Origin: a virus
Virus record (IMG/VR): IMGVR_UViG_3300028829_004004
Span: 1-64,000 of that record
Strand: one strand, 5' to 3'
Length of the DNA stretch: 64,000 bases
The notes under the pieces were generated by a model. The model saw only the letters and a list, made by a program, of their open reading frames with translations, had not been told where the DNA came from and did not search any database. Each line of letters starts with the position of its first letter. Position 1 is the stretch's first letter. A program made the translations under genes and the position numbers. Positions 8,071-17,267 of the stretch are shown here, one piece after another.

Positions 8071-9429
8071 TTACTTTTTTCGTTCACGTGTGAAATCTAA
8101 CTTGGTATACACCTTCTCGCGTGCGCCGAAAAGGCCGTTGGCATAGGGGATTGCGCGGTCTACCACATCGACAACCATTGGAGGCTTCTTCTCCTTGGTA
8201 GGTCGCTGGATACGGCCTACCATCTGAGCGACCCTACTACGAGGTGTAGCAAGAACCAAAGTATCAAGGGAAGGAATATCGGTACCCTCTCCAAACATCC
8301 CATAAGTTGCCAGAACAACTCTGCACTCATCAGCCGTCGCACTCTCCATGTCGTCAGTAGAACGATATTTGACTATCTTACTTCCTGACGAGGATAAGAG
8401 ACCCTCAAGGCTGTCTAGTTGTTTTACTCTGTCGGTGAGCACAAGTGTTTTCCTACCGGCCTTGATTGCTCTCATGCAAACGTTTGCAATCATCTTGTTC
8501 CGGTCTTCGTCTTCTGCTATCATGGTTATCAACTTGGAGGTGTTCAGCCCACCTCCGCGGATCTTGGGGGGCGTCTTCTTTGCCTCCCACTCCATGACAT
8601 AGTAACTACCTTTAACGACTTGCCCGCGCATTGTAACAAGCTGCGGACCAATACTCCAATCGAGTAAGCACTTCAACCCATCCCGGCGATCCGGGGTAGC
8701 TGTGAGACCCAGCTTATAGCGGGCTGAGAAACTGTTAGCTACCTTGGAAAAGGTCTGGCTAGGGACACGATGTGATTCGTCGGACACAAGGAAACCAAAG
8801 TGGTCGAAGAACCCCGAGGCTCGGAAACTTTCGAGACGAGAGTACAAGGTCTGGAAGGTTGCGATCACAATGTGAGCATCCTTGACGCATGGCTCATTAG
8901 CCCGCACCTTGACTACCCGCGCCTCAGGCATGAACCTGTTGATCTCCCTCTCCCACTGGTCCATGAGGTCGCACTTGTGGACGAGGACAATAGTCGGGGT
9001 CTTCATACGTGCGATAAGGTGCAGGGCAGTGATAGTCTTACCCGCGCCGCAGGTTGCTTTGATCCAACCTCCGGTCTGCCCTTCACGGTACGCTTTGATT
9101 ACCGCCTCGTCAGCTACCTGCTGGCCCGGTCGCAATAGCCCCTCAAACTTTGGGGGTCTAGTCCATGGTCCTTTCAGGTGGCTATATTGGGTACAATCAA
9201 ACACTTCAAACCGGGTGAATGTTTTGAAGAAGTACTCACGTGGCATACCAAACCACACATCGCCACCTAGTGTGTTCCTCTCATAATGAGTAGAGACCTC
9301 CGGTGGTACCCCTTTTGCGTAGGGGTTCTCGACTACCAATGTAAGGTCTTCCTTCAACCGCTCAATACCTGTAGAGCCAAGGTCAACAGCGCGCGCCCAC
9401 GCTAATCTATCTAAGGTTACTCGTATCAC
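8071..9429 (-). CDS. SF2 DNA helicase, UvsW/XPB-like
   Basis: A 452-residue superfamily 2 helicase. Q-like upstream region LRPGQQ, Walker A TCGAGKT (Lys about 131), DESH box at about 217-220, motif III LTATPDRRDG, and motif VI QMVGRIQRP are all in order. The N-terminal 90 residues form an extra domain as in T4 UvsW. Such enzymes remodel R-loops and branched DNA to switch replication modes. The start is GTG 9429 with AGGAG upstream, and a good promoter lies just before it. A palindrome site inside codes ANVC. Confidence 0.8.
   Translation of the reverse strand: MIRVTLDRLAWARAVDLGSTGIERLKEDLTLVVENPYAKGVPPEVSTHYERNTLGGDVWFGMPREYFFKTFTRFEVFDCTQYSHLKGPWTRPPKFEGLLRPGQQVADEAVIKAYREGQTGGWIKATCGAGKTITALHLIARMKTPTIVLVHKCDLMDQWEREINRFMPEARVVKVRANEPCVKDAHIVIATFQTLYSRLESFRASGFFDHFGFLVSDESHRVPSQTFSKVANSFSARYKLGLTATPDRRDGLKCLLDWSIGPQLVTMRGQVVKGSYYVMEWEAKKTPPKIRGGGLNTSKLITMIAEDEDRNKMIANVCMRAIKAGRKTLVLTDRVKQLDSLEGLLSSSGSKIVKYRSTDDMESATADECRVVLATYGMFGEGTDIPSLDTLVLATPRSRVAQMVGRIQRPTKEKKPPMVVDVVDRAIPYANGLFGAREKVYTKLDFTRERKK
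8475..8488. promoter_or_regulatory. Dispersed palindrome site 4 (in helicase gene)
   Basis: Perfect 14-bp copy in coding sequence, read as ANVC, a different register from site 3. Confidence 0.8.
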
Positions 9430-9456
9430 TTCTGATTCTCCTAATTACTTTCTTGT

Positions 9457-9484
9457 ACTATACACCCTCAACCCCTAGAGTCAA
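9457..9484 (-). promoter_or_regulatory. Sigma70-like promoter, leftward
   Basis: On the minus strand TTGACT (9484-9479) and TATAGT (9462-9457) are 16 bases apart. The site lies in the 58-base gap between the polymerase stop and the helicase start and would drive the recombination genes. Confidence 0.65.
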
Positions 9485-9487
9485 GTG

Positions 9488-11332
9488 CTATTTCGCCTCA
9501 GACCAGTTGTCATGCACCCCTATATCCGCGTCCATGGGTACAGTCATTGGGTGAGCGTAGCGCATGTGGTACAGGATGATGTCACACACCTCGCTGGTTA
9601 GCACTTCCTCACACTCGAAGACTACCTCGTCGTGTACCTCTGCTACTAACCACACCCCCTTCCCCCAAAGGTCCAACTCTCTGAGGTCCTCTTTGATATC
9701 ACGCACCGCAGTCATCAAGTAATGGGCCTCAGCCGCCTGAATGGGTGCGTTAACCGCTTGGTTCAGGAAGTCTGCTCTCTTGTGCCGGTGGCTGCTTGCG
9801 GCATCTATCTCCTCACGGTCATACCTCCGTCGCCTGCCCCATGGGTCGGCAATGAAGTAGTTGTATATCACCTGCTTCTCAACATCGTGGTGCCACTTCT
9901 GTATACCTGTGTAAGCACTGAAAAAACTGCGCTGAACACGTTCCCATTCCTTCAAGGGGCCACCGTATTCCTTGTGTAGCTTCCACGGGGTAGCTCCAAA
10001 GCTCATAGCAAAGTTGCAGTTCTTCCCAATCTTGCGGGAAGTGTGGGCAATATCGGCTGTCTGCTGGTGGACATCCAGCCCATGGTAAAACCCCTTGAAT
10101 CCCTTGTCTTTCTCCTTGTTGGAGATAGTCCTCTTGTCTGCTTCCACCCCACACTTAGGACACTGGGTTAGGAGGGAGGTACTGTGCCCGGTTACCCGGC
10201 ATATCTTACACTGCCACGTCGTGTATGCCTCCCGCATCTTCTCATCTCCTGAGATGTCTGCGATGATCCGAAGCTGCGCTTGGGACAGGTCGGCTACTAA
10301 TAGCTTACACCCCTCACGGGTACCAATACATTGGCGGATACTCAGAGGACCGGGAACTACAGGTACGTTCTGCATATTGGGTTTTGAAGACCTCTTGCGC
10401 CCGGTGTAAGTGGTCTGCCAGAAGGAGGGGTGAATCCTACCGTCGATAGATTCTGTACACTTCTTCTGGAAAGGGTTCAGGTAAGTGTTCAGCATCTTTG
10501 ATGCATTGCGGTACTCAAGGATGTCCTTACAGAAAGGGTACTTCTCTGACAAGGTAGTGAGTATCTTCTGGTCTACCTTGTACCCACCCTTTTCTGTAAG
10601 CTCCACGTCCTTCTTTGGGAGGCGCACATCATCGAACAACCGCTCCCCCAACTTAGGGGAGCGGAGAGAGACATCATACCCTATGTGTGGGTACACCCGC
10701 ATCTCTGCATCATGGGCTTTCTTCTTGTATGCTTCGACTAGCTCGGGCATGTGGTTCCAGTGTACTCCATTACGTTCCATATCCGCAACGTACTTGGTCC
10801 CATCCATATACAACCAAAACACATCAAGGACTCCGTCCTCCTCAAGGCCGGGACGCACTACCTCCTGCCACAGACGGAGAGTTTGGCGCACGTCGTCCCG
10901 TGCATACTGGGCAAACTTCTTTACATCCGCTTCAGGGATAGCTGGTTCAAGTAGAGGGAGACCATGGAGGGGGTTAGCCTCGACAAACTCCACCATCTTG
11001 TAGCCAAAGTGTTTCTTTACTGAGTATTTAAGTCCTAGTTTCTTCTCGTTTTCATCTACCAGATTTAGCCCCATCATTGTGTCAGCAATGGCGAGATCAT
11101 CATACGAATCTATGTACCCTGCAATGAGCAATCCGTTGAGGTCAAACTTCAGATTGTGCCCAACCCAAAGGTCATCTTTGATAGCCCCTAATTGTGCGTG
11201 GATTTCGTCTGGATCACGGGTGTAAATCGTGGCTTCCTCAGTACCATCAGTGATAGCCAGCCCTTCCATCCTCCATGTCGGGCAGTACAACTCGGTATGA
11301 TTCGACTCAATGTCTATGCAGATATCTCTCAT
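9488..11332 (-). CDS. polA: Family A DNA polymerase with 3'-5' exonuclease
   Basis: A 614-residue replicative polymerase. The N-terminus has DEDD exonuclease motifs: D7-x-E9, HNLKFD at 59-64 and YARDD at 143-147. Polymerase motif A is VADLSQAQLR (Asp348), motif B is R433-x3-K437-x3-F441, and motif C is VHDE near 566-569. By alignment to E. coli Pol I, Glu710 is replaced by Gln353 and Tyr766 by Phe445, and the Phe762 position is Phe. A four-Cys insert (375, 378, 391, 394) lies between motifs A and B. No 5'-nuclease domain is present. It overlaps the GalE-like gene by 4 bases. Confidence 0.9.
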   Translation of the reverse strand: MRDICIDIESNHTELYCPTWRMEGLAITDGTEEATIYTRDPDEIHAQLGAIKDDLWVGHNLKFDLNGLLIAGYIDSYDDLAIADTMMGLNLVDENEKKLGLKYSVKKHFGYKMVEFVEANPLHGLPLLEPAIPEADVKKFAQYARDDVRQTLRLWQEVVRPGLEEDGVLDVFWLYMDGTKYVADMERNGVHWNHMPELVEAYKKKAHDAEMRVYPHIGYDVSLRSPKLGERLFDDVRLPKKDVELTEKGGYKVDQKILTTLSEKYPFCKDILEYRNASKMLNTYLNPFQKKCTESIDGRIHPSFWQTTYTGRKRSSKPNMQNVPVVPGPLSIRQCIGTREGCKLLVADLSQAQLRIIADISGDEKMREAYTTWQCKICRVTGHSTSLLTQCPKCGVEADKRTISNKEKDKGFKGFYHGLDVHQQTADIAHTSRKIGKNCNFAMSFGATPWKLHKEYGGPLKEWERVQRSFFSAYTGIQKWHHDVEKQVIYNYFIADPWGRRRRYDREEIDAASSHRHKRADFLNQAVNAPIQAAEAHYLMTAVRDIKEDLRELDLWGKGVWLVAEVHDEVVFECEEVLTSEVCDIILYHMRYAHPMTVPMDADIGVHDNWSEAK

Positions 11333-12312
11333 CGTGATTCCTCAGATTGGTGCCAGTTCCATGCTGTCTCGACAATGCTGTTGAGGGTCTCAAACCTTGG
11401 GGACCATCCCAATAAGTTTCTCGCCTTGTTGGCACACGCCACTAGAACGGGTGGGTCACCTTGGCGTCTACTGGATACCTTGAACTGGGGAGGTACTCCC
11501 GCGACTTGTTCTACTGCTGTGATAACTTGACGAACGGAGTGACCAGTGCCAAGGCCGAGGTTGAAGGCATCCGTTTCCCCTCCCTTGAGTAGGTAGTCAA
11601 GAGCGAGTAGGTGGGCATCCGCGATGTCGGAAACGTGAGTGTAGTCGCGGACGCACGTGCCGTCAGGGGTTGGGTAGTCTGTCCCATGTATGGTGATGTG
11701 ATCTGGTGTGGTAGCAGCCCGGATGACAAGAGGGATAAGGTGGGTTTCCGGGGAGTGCGCTTCTCCTACCTCCCCGTCGGGGTCCGCCCCCGCGGCGTTG
11801 AAGAAGCGAAGAACAACACAGCGGAGAGAGTGGGTGTGGCAGTGCCATTTGATCATTCTCTCAGCGAGTAACTTAGACTCACCATACGGGCTGGTGGGAT
11901 CTTGCGGTGCAGCCTCTTGGATTGGTTGTGAACTGGGGGCACCGTAGGTGGCACAGCTAGAAGAGAATATCATATGGCGAACAGCGGCCCGCCGCATTGC
12001 TTCGAGGAGACCCAAGGTATTAACCGTGTTGTTACGGAAATACTTGTCGGGTTCCTTCATGGACTCACCCACATAAGCATCCGCGGCACAGTGTACGACT
12101 GCGAGAATGGCGTAGACCTCGAAAGTCCGTTGCAGAAGCTGGGTGTCTGCGAGGTCCCCCACAACGAGAGGCCCCCACTTGACAGCCCATGGGTTACCGT
12201 TACGGAAATCGTCGTAAGTAACCGGGGTGAACCCAGCTTGCGCCAAGTGCTTGCACACCTGACTACCAATGTAACCCGCCCCACCAGTGACTAGAATGTT
12301 TTGGCCTCTCAT
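11329..12312 (-). CDS. GalE-like UDP-sugar 4-epimerase
   Basis: A 327-residue short-chain dehydrogenase/reductase of extended type. The NAD-binding loop is TGGAGYIG near residue 9, the catalytic region has SSSCATYG and YGESK (Tyr-x3-Lys), and a C-terminal sugar-binding region follows. UDP-glucose 4-epimerase interconverts UDP-Glc and UDP-Gal. In a phage this would feed UDP-galactose or a related sugar to the glycosyltransferases elsewhere in the window. Other NDP-sugar epimerases cannot be excluded. Confidence 0.8.
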   Translation of the reverse strand: MRGQNILVTGGAGYIGSQVCKHLAQAGFTPVTYDDFRNGNPWAVKWGPLVVGDLADTQLLQRTFEVYAILAVVHCAADAYVGESMKEPDKYFRNNTVNTLGLLEAMRRAAVRHMIFSSSCATYGAPSSQPIQEAAPQDPTSPYGESKLLAERMIKWHCHTHSLRCVVLRFFNAAGADPDGEVGEAHSPETHLIPLVIRAATTPDHITIHGTDYPTPDGTCVRDYTHVSDIADAHLLALDYLLKGGETDAFNLGLGTGHSVRQVITAVEQVAGVPPQFKVSSRRQGDPPVLVACANKARNLLGWSPRFETLNSIVETAWNWHQSEESR

Positions 12313-12313
12313 C

Positions 12314-12634
12314 CTACTCAGTTAGCATCCATTTAGGTATCTCAAGAGTAGCACGAATAGGGGATACCTCCTCTCCTCTGTCAAAGGAGTGAATCCACTC
12401 CTTTACCCTGTCAGGGTTCTCAATGATAGGGTCTGCATCTGGGTGGCTGTCCTCCCGACAATAGCTTATGTAGGGACCGGCTACACCGAAGTATATATCC
12501 TTCTTCACTCTCCTCCCAATCGCTAGAGAGAAAGGGCAGAAGCACACCGATCTTGGTTGCCCCATATCAATATCATTCTGGGTGACGTTGACTCTTACTT
12601 TTACCATCTCTACTCCCGTTACCTCTACTACCAT
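12314..12634 (-). CDS. Small protein of unknown function
   Basis: About 106 residues if started at the ATG at 12634. A longer frame runs back to 12706, but that would overlap the upstream gene and the palindrome, so the internal start is preferred. It contains CFCPFSLAIGRR and a C-terminal segment rich in charged residues. No family is recognised. It starts right beside a dispersed palindrome. Confidence 0.5.
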   Translation of the reverse strand: MVVEVTGVEMVKVRVNVTQNDIDMGQPRSVCFCPFSLAIGRRVKKDIYFGVAGPYISYCREDSHPDADPIIENPDRVKEWIHSFDRGEEVSPIRATLEIPKWMLTE

Positions 12635-12647
12635 TTCATTTACCCTT

Positions 12648-12661
12648 TGCAAACGTTTGCA
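12648..12661. promoter_or_regulatory. Dispersed palindrome site 5 (start-proximal)
   Basis: Perfect 14-bp copy in the 29-base gap between the end of one small gene (12664) and the chosen start of the next (12634). Confidence 0.8.
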
Positions 12662-12663
12662 TT

Positions 12664-12855
12664 TCAGTTCTTCTTCCCAAATTCTCGGTCGAGGCGCGCT
12701 TGCCAATCAGAGTTTATCCTGTCAAGCTCATCCGCTAACTCTCGTAGGTTACGGGCAGCATAGGCACCACCTGTATTCCACCAGTAGATAAGACCGTCCA
12801 CGTCTTGTACAAACTCCTCGCGTTCATACGCTAATTCCACGATGCTCACTGCCAT
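12664..12855 (-). CDS. Small helical hypothetical protein
   Basis: A 63-residue acidic protein that looks wholly helical, with regularly spaced charges and several Trp. The ATG at 12855 overlaps the stop codon of the glycosyltransferase gene (TAATG), which indicates coupled translation. No family is recognised. Confidence 0.55.
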   Translation of the reverse strand: MAVSIVELAYEREEFVQDVDGLIYWWNTGGAYAARNLRELADELDRINSDWQARLDREFGKKN

Positions 12856-13682
12856 TAGATTATGCCCTTAGCGATGTCGATCATCCCTTCTGCCCAGTGG
12901 TCAGTAGAGAAGCGGGCACGGACGAACTCCATCCCCTTCTTAGCAATCGCTGCACGCTCCTCAGGATTGTTCAGGTAGTAGTCAATCTTGTCGGAGAAAT
13001 CATCGACGCCTTGGAACGTACCGAGGTGTTCGCCGGGGGTGAACGTGTCAGTGATCTCGTCGCACTCATTTGTTAGGATGAACCCTCCTGCTGCCATGAT
13101 CTTAAACAACCGATCTGAGAACCCACCCAAACCCGGTTGAGTGAAGTTCAAGTTGATACGAGTCTCTGACACAGCAATGGCGTGCTCCTCCGGGGTGGCC
13201 TTACGACGGAACGGGAACTCCCGTGTATTCTTGTACTCCCTCCGGTGCCAGTTCTTGATCCGTCCTAGAAAGAGGACATCCCTAACTTTGGGAACGTCGC
13301 GGGGGTAGTCAAAGAGAGGATCGTACCCCTCAAACACATGGGGGACACTAAGCTGCTCCGCTAGTAAACGACTGTGATGTACCATCACCGTAGCGTTTCT
13401 CGCCCGCCGACGCTCACGCCCCGACCAGTGGTCTGTACCATCATTGTACCAATAGATTGTAGGGATCTTATCAGTCAACTCCTTGACATGTACAGGGTGG
13501 AACCCTCGGTACTTCCACACAATTGCGACATCCTTACCGGGGATGTTGTCCATCAAGTCTTTGTACACCTGAGGGTTACCGTTGTACTCAACAGGAGTTA
13601 CCTCATGTCCTAGTTTCTCAAGAGCGCGGACCTTCCCTGCCCCTACCCCTGTTGCAAACCTACCGCCGAAAACGATCTTCAT
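12855..13682 (-). CDS. Glycosyltransferase, GT-B, CgeB-like
   Basis: A 275-residue protein with a GT-B layout. The N-terminal strand is MKIVFGG, the middle has LFLGRIKNWHRREY, and the C-terminal half has RINLNFTQPG, then DRLFKIMAAGGFILTNE and a terminal helix. This matches the glycosyl transferase family 1 / CgeB-like group that uses a nucleotide sugar. The first domain is shorter than in most GT-B enzymes. It is set apart from the SSB gene by a terminator. Confidence 0.65.
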   Translation of the reverse strand: MKIVFGGRFATGVGAGKVRALEKLGHEVTPVEYNGNPQVYKDLMDNIPGKDVAIVWKYRGFHPVHVKELTDKIPTIYWYNDGTDHWSGRERRRARNATVMVHHSRLLAEQLSVPHVFEGYDPLFDYPRDVPKVRDVLFLGRIKNWHRREYKNTREFPFRRKATPEEHAIAVSETRINLNFTQPGLGGFSDRLFKIMAAGGFILTNECDEITDTFTPGEHLGTFQGVDDFSDKIDYYLNNPEERAAIAKKGMEFVRARFSTDHWAEGMIDIAKGII

Positions 13683-13708
13683 TTTACCATACCTTTAAGA
13701 GTCAGTGT

Positions 13709-13765
13709 TAAAAAAAGACCCGCGATTTCAGCGTGGCTCAGGAACAGGACGCTTACTCTCGCGGG
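13709..13765 (-). terminator. Terminator after the SSB gene
   Basis: Read leftward, CCCGCGA (13765-13759) pairs with TCGCGGG (13725-13719), with an inner GCGT/ACGC pairing, followed by a TCTTTTTTT run at 13718-13710. Confidence 0.75.
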
Positions 13766-13778
13766 GGTTAAGATTATA

Positions 13779-14450
13779 CTAGAAAGGAGGGTCGTCCAAC
13801 ACAGGCGCCGCGGATGCTGCCCCCACTGGGGCGCCACCAAACTGAGTGACTACCTCGTTCATCGCATCCACATTAGGCATGAGGATCTCTGCGAAGTCGT
13901 AGTCGTCGGTGTCCTTGAACTCCCAGTTGTCAAGGTCAATCATCTTACGGAACTCGAAGTCCTCACCTACTCCGGGAGACTTGGGGTCTTTGCCACGGAA
14001 GATGCGGAAAGCCGCGCCGCGAAGCGTGTGTCCATCTTCTTTGAGAAGACGACGCTTACGCTCAATGGTTTCCCATACCCCTGACTTGGCAATGAACAGG
14101 CGCTTGGTGAACCGGTGTTCGTTGCCATCCTTGTCTGTCCATGGGGAGCAGTCCACTACCGTGAACGCTGCCGCTTGGTACTTGTTGAAGCTCAAGTCAC
14201 AGTAGCCACAAGGCTCATCCAAGGGGGACATACACGTTCCCCAATTGCGGTAGGAACTACCAGACTTCCAGTTGTGCTCCAAGTAAATGAAGGGTTCCTC
14301 TGTGAGGAATACCACGGACTTTTCGCTGTCCTTAGGCATCCAGAAGCGGTTGCCCGCAGGGGATCGTTTGCCGCCGGACTCTTTTGCCTTGCGCTCTTTT
14401 TCCATAGCTGCACTGCCTGCGTCGAATCCGCGTTTGAACCAGTTTTTCAT
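13779..14450 (-). CDS. ssb: Single-stranded DNA-binding protein
   Basis: A 223-residue phage-type SSB. The central part is beta-rich with a Cys group (CMSPLDEPCGYC) that may bind zinc, as in T4 gp32. The C-terminus is an Ala/Pro linker ending in DDPPF, matching the acidic-Phe tip by which SSBs recruit replication partners. It is encoded next to primase and helicase (overlap of 4 bases with primase), which supports the call. Sequence similarity to bacterial SSB is low. Confidence 0.75.
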   Translation of the reverse strand: MKNWFKRGFDAGSAAMEKERKAKESGGKRSPAGNRFWMPKDSEKSVVFLTEEPFIYLEHNWKSGSSYRNWGTCMSPLDEPCGYCDLSFNKYQAAAFTVVDCSPWTDKDGNEHRFTKRLFIAKSGVWETIERKRRLLKEDGHTLRGAAFRIFRGKDPKSPGVGEDFEFRKMIDLDNWEFKDTDDYDFAEILMPNVDAMNEVVTQFGGAPVGAASAAPVLDDPPF

Positions 14451-15433
14451 AATGATATTGTCTCTCTAAACTCGTGTAATTGTAACTCGTTGGGGTCTTT
14501 GTTTGGGGGTAGTTTCTCGGTCAAATCTTCACAGCATGGTACTCTCCTTTCAAGTAGTTTGTGGGCTTGGTTGGCGCCTTTATTGCCAGCCGTGTCGTTG
14601 TCGAACATAACCCATGTTAGTAATTGTTCAAGTTCGATTTGGTCAATTTGTTCTCGGCTTATTGAACAGCCGCTGATAGCCACTGGCATTACTATCCCCG
14701 CCAACCCTAGCTTTGTTAGATGCTGCCAACAGCGCATGGCGTCAAATGGACCTTCAACCAGTATGTATGTTTTCGTTTCTCCCTCATAGTAAACGGGGGA
14801 GACAAAGCCTAACTCTGTCCTCGTTCCCCAGTAATGTTTCCACTTGTTGTCATCCTCACCGAGGGTTCTCCCACTTGCTCCTACAAACTTACCGGCAAGG
14901 GTATACACCGGGAACACTACCCGGTTATCCCTCTCATCCCACCGGCACCCAAAGTCGCGCCAAGTACGGGAGTCGAACCCTCGCTGAATGAGGTAATGCC
15001 CACCGGGATTGCAAACGGTTGCATTGGGGAGGTTGGTGTCAAACCAATTCCAGAGAGGGTCCATGTCATACACCTCCCTCACGTACTGTGGAGTACCTAG
15101 CCCACCTACAACGCGGCTTATTAAGGTGGATGGTCTACTCTCCTCAGCCATCAATGCCTGCCCCATCTCCCTAAGCTGGTCGCTCCCGCTGTAGATGGAG
15201 AGGGTGGTGAACAGTTGCCAGAACTTCCCCTTCTGCCCGCAACCGAAGCAGCGAAACGTGGAGGCACCATCATCATGGACTGACACAGTGAAGGAGGGAT
15301 TAGCGTCTGACCCCTCATGTGTCCACTGTGCGAATGGGCAAGAGAACTTCAAGTGATTGTTATTCTTCTGGATCGACAACTTGTCGGTTAGTCCTGCTGC
15401 CAACACATAATCTGTTACTTGATTCAGGTCCAT
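14447..15433 (-). CDS. dnaG: DnaG-type DNA primase
   Basis: A 328-residue primase. The N-terminal CHC2-type zinc finger uses Cys32, His39, Cys62 and Cys65. The TOPRIM domain has VEGPFDA for the catalytic Glu and FDNDTAG for the Asp pair. It is shorter than cellular DnaG because the C-terminal helicase-interaction domain is missing; the helicase is a separate gene just upstream. It would make RNA primers for the phage polymerase. A one-base variant of the palindrome lies inside. Confidence 0.85.
   Translation of the reverse strand: MDLNQVTDYVLAAGLTDKLSIQKNNNHLKFSCPFAQWTHEGSDANPSFTVSVHDDGASTFRCFGCGQKGKFWQLFTTLSIYSGSDQLREMGQALMAEESRPSTLISRVVGGLGTPQYVREVYDMDPLWNWFDTNLPNATVCNPGGHYLIQRGFDSRTWRDFGCRWDERDNRVVFPVYTLAGKFVGASGRTLGEDDNKWKHYWGTRTELGFVSPVYYEGETKTYILVEGPFDAMRCWQHLTKLGLAGIVMPVAISGCSISREQIDQIELEQLLTWVMFDNDTAGNKGANQAHKLLERRVPCCEDLTEKLPPNKDPNELQLHEFRETISL
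15010..15023. promoter_or_regulatory. Palindrome variant (GCAAACGGTTGC core)
   Basis: One mismatch from the core, inside the primase gene, read as ATVC. It fits the spacing of the perfect sites on either side. Confidence 0.5.
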
Positions 15434-15435
15434 GC

Positions 15436-16692
15436 CTAGTACGCCCCTTCTTCAAAGAGTTCTACCTTCTCAGAGTAGTCAAACTTCTTGTAGTCCCAGT
15501 TGGTCTTAAAGGAAGCTGTCCTCTTCTCCGCATCACGTAGCTTGAGGAACTGCCAGTTCATCTCCTTAGCCAACTCAAGGTCCTCGTTTTGTGAGAGGGC
15601 TACAACCACGTCAGGGTTGATCAACCACTCCTTAGCGTAGCGGACATTCCACCTCTCAGTGGACCCCTTGGTCATCCCCTTACCTGTCTCTGCTGCGTCC
15701 CCTAGCTGAGTGGTGACAACCCATGGGATGTTGGTGACTATTACCGCCCGCTGTAACTCTTCGATTACCCGGACCTGTTTCTCCCAATCGCCGCGGGTGC
15801 CTTTGGCTCGGAGTCGGTACCCACCGTCAAGCAATACCATGCGAGGTTTGTACCTGTAGCAAAGAGACAGGATGTCGTCTACGCAATTCACATACTGACT
15901 ATCAGCAATCTTCACGTCGCCACCGGGGGAATCCATCTCCTCTGCCATCGCGTTAGCCCACCGCTCTTCCTGTGCTGGGCTGAGTGTACCGTCACGTAGC
16001 TCAGTGAAGTCTAGTTGGTAACGGACGGAGTCGAGGCGGCGAGAGATACGTGCTTGTGCCATCTCAGTTGACACTATCAGAACACACTCGTCCTCTTTTA
16101 TCTTCCGAGAGGCGTCAAGTGCTGAGATGATAAGACTCCACGTCTTGCCCACCGTGGTGAAGCCCGCTAATACGTACAGGGTAGCCTCACACCACCCACC
16201 TGTCCACTTATCGAAACTCTCCCACATGGAGGGGATGGAACCCTCAGACTCCTTCGCCTTGTAATACGCTTCAAGACGCTCATCTGCGCTGAGTTTGAAT
16301 GACTTGACCGAATCCTCTTTGACTAACTCTGCCTGAAGCCCATCGAGTTGGGAGAAAAGAGCGAGGGCTTCCTCTACCTCGTTCTTTGAAACCTTATCCA
16401 TACCCTCATCTAAGATGGGGGACATCTGCTGTAGCACATGTCTCTTCTTGATGAGAGTGATTAGGTGGTCAAGGTCCCCCTCTTCCACCTCATGGGTTAG
16501 GTCTATTGGGAACTTATCCCCCACCTCGAAGGTGGTGGGAGTGCGGCCTCGTACACGGCACTCTCGGAGGTAAGTGAAGGCGTCTCGCGACTCACCAAGG
16601 AAGTGGTCATCCGAGACGCCCGAGGATATTACCTGCTCATAGGAGGAGTATGCCAGCACATGCTGAATGATTCTTGAGCCGATCGCTCCCAT
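15436..16692 (-). CDS. dnaB: DnaB-type replicative helicase
   Basis: A 418-residue RecA-fold hexameric helicase. The first 100 residues resemble the DnaB N-terminal helical domain. Walker A is GFTTVGKT at 177-184, Walker B is PRMVLLDG, and a Gln sensor TTQLGD follows. It unwinds the fork and should pair with the primase and loader encoded on either side. It touches the loader gene at one base (16692). Confidence 0.85.
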   Translation of the reverse strand: MGAIGSRIIQHVLAYSSYEQVISSGVSDDHFLGESRDAFTYLRECRVRGRTPTTFEVGDKFPIDLTHEVEEGDLDHLITLIKKRHVLQQMSPILDEGMDKVSKNEVEEALALFSQLDGLQAELVKEDSVKSFKLSADERLEAYYKAKESEGSIPSMWESFDKWTGGWCEATLYVLAGFTTVGKTWSLIISALDASRKIKEDECVLIVSTEMAQARISRRLDSVRYQLDFTELRDGTLSPAQEERWANAMAEEMDSPGGDVKIADSQYVNCVDDILSLCYRYKPRMVLLDGGYRLRAKGTRGDWEKQVRVIEELQRAVIVTNIPWVVTTQLGDAAETGKGMTKGSTERWNVRYAKEWLINPDVVVALSQNEDLELAKEMNWQFLKLRDAEKRTASFKTNWDYKKFDYSEKVELFEEGAY

Positions 16693-17267
16693 TAGTGGAT
16701 ACCTAGACGTTTAGACATTCTCGTTACTCGCTCTGCTCGGAAGTCCTTCCCGCCGATCTTGACCGGGTAGGTCGCCTCCCTACAAGCCTCATATAGGCCC
16801 TTCGCCTGTTTCTCTAACTGAGACAAAGGCATGTTTGTGGTCAGGATAGTAGGCTTCAACTCTGAGGTGCGGTACCTGAGAAGCTGCTCCACACGTCCTA
16901 AGGAATAGATGCGAGTCTTGTCATGGATTAACTCATCAATCACCAGCAACTCTGCTTCCTCCATCCTGTGGACGTAGGACTCGTACTCGTCAAACCGCGT
17001 GCTCTCAACGTAGTACTCTGCGATCTTATCGAATCGCACAAACAGCGCGGTCTTCGCTGCCTCTATGATTTTCTTTAGGGCAACACAGGCTATCGCGGTT
17101 TTCCCTGAGCCGTGGTCCCCCCAGAGGAGTAACCCCTGCCCCTCTGAAACCATACGCGGTAACTCATTTAGATAGCCGGTGACTATCTCTGAACTTATCT
17201 GCTCTTCAAGGGCACCCTCTCCCCAGTACAGCTTGGGTACCCTTGCCCGTTGTAAATACTTACTCAC
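16692..17267 (-). CDS. dnaC: DnaC-like helicase loader, AAA+ ATPase
   Basis: A 191-residue protein of the DnaC/IstB type. Walker A is GDHGSGKT at 50-57, Walker B is LLVIDEL near 107-113, sensor I is TTN and an Arg-rich C-terminal end carries sensor II. It would load the neighbouring DnaB-type helicase. The gene overlaps the initiator-like gene by 8 bases, a tight operon. Confidence 0.8.
   Translation of the reverse strand: MSKYLQRARVPKLYWGEGALEEQISSEIVTGYLNELPRMVSEGQGLLLWGDHGSGKTAIACVALKKIIEAAKTALFVRFDKIAEYYVESTRFDEYESYVHRMEEAELLVIDELIHDKTRIYSLGRVEQLLRYRTSELKPTILTTNMPLSQLEKQAKGLYEACREATYPVKIGGKDFRAERVTRMSKRLGIH

Noticed and set aside
14115-14789. A 224-codon plus-strand frame
   Set aside because: Antisense to SSB and primase genes; composition is typical of a shadow frame.
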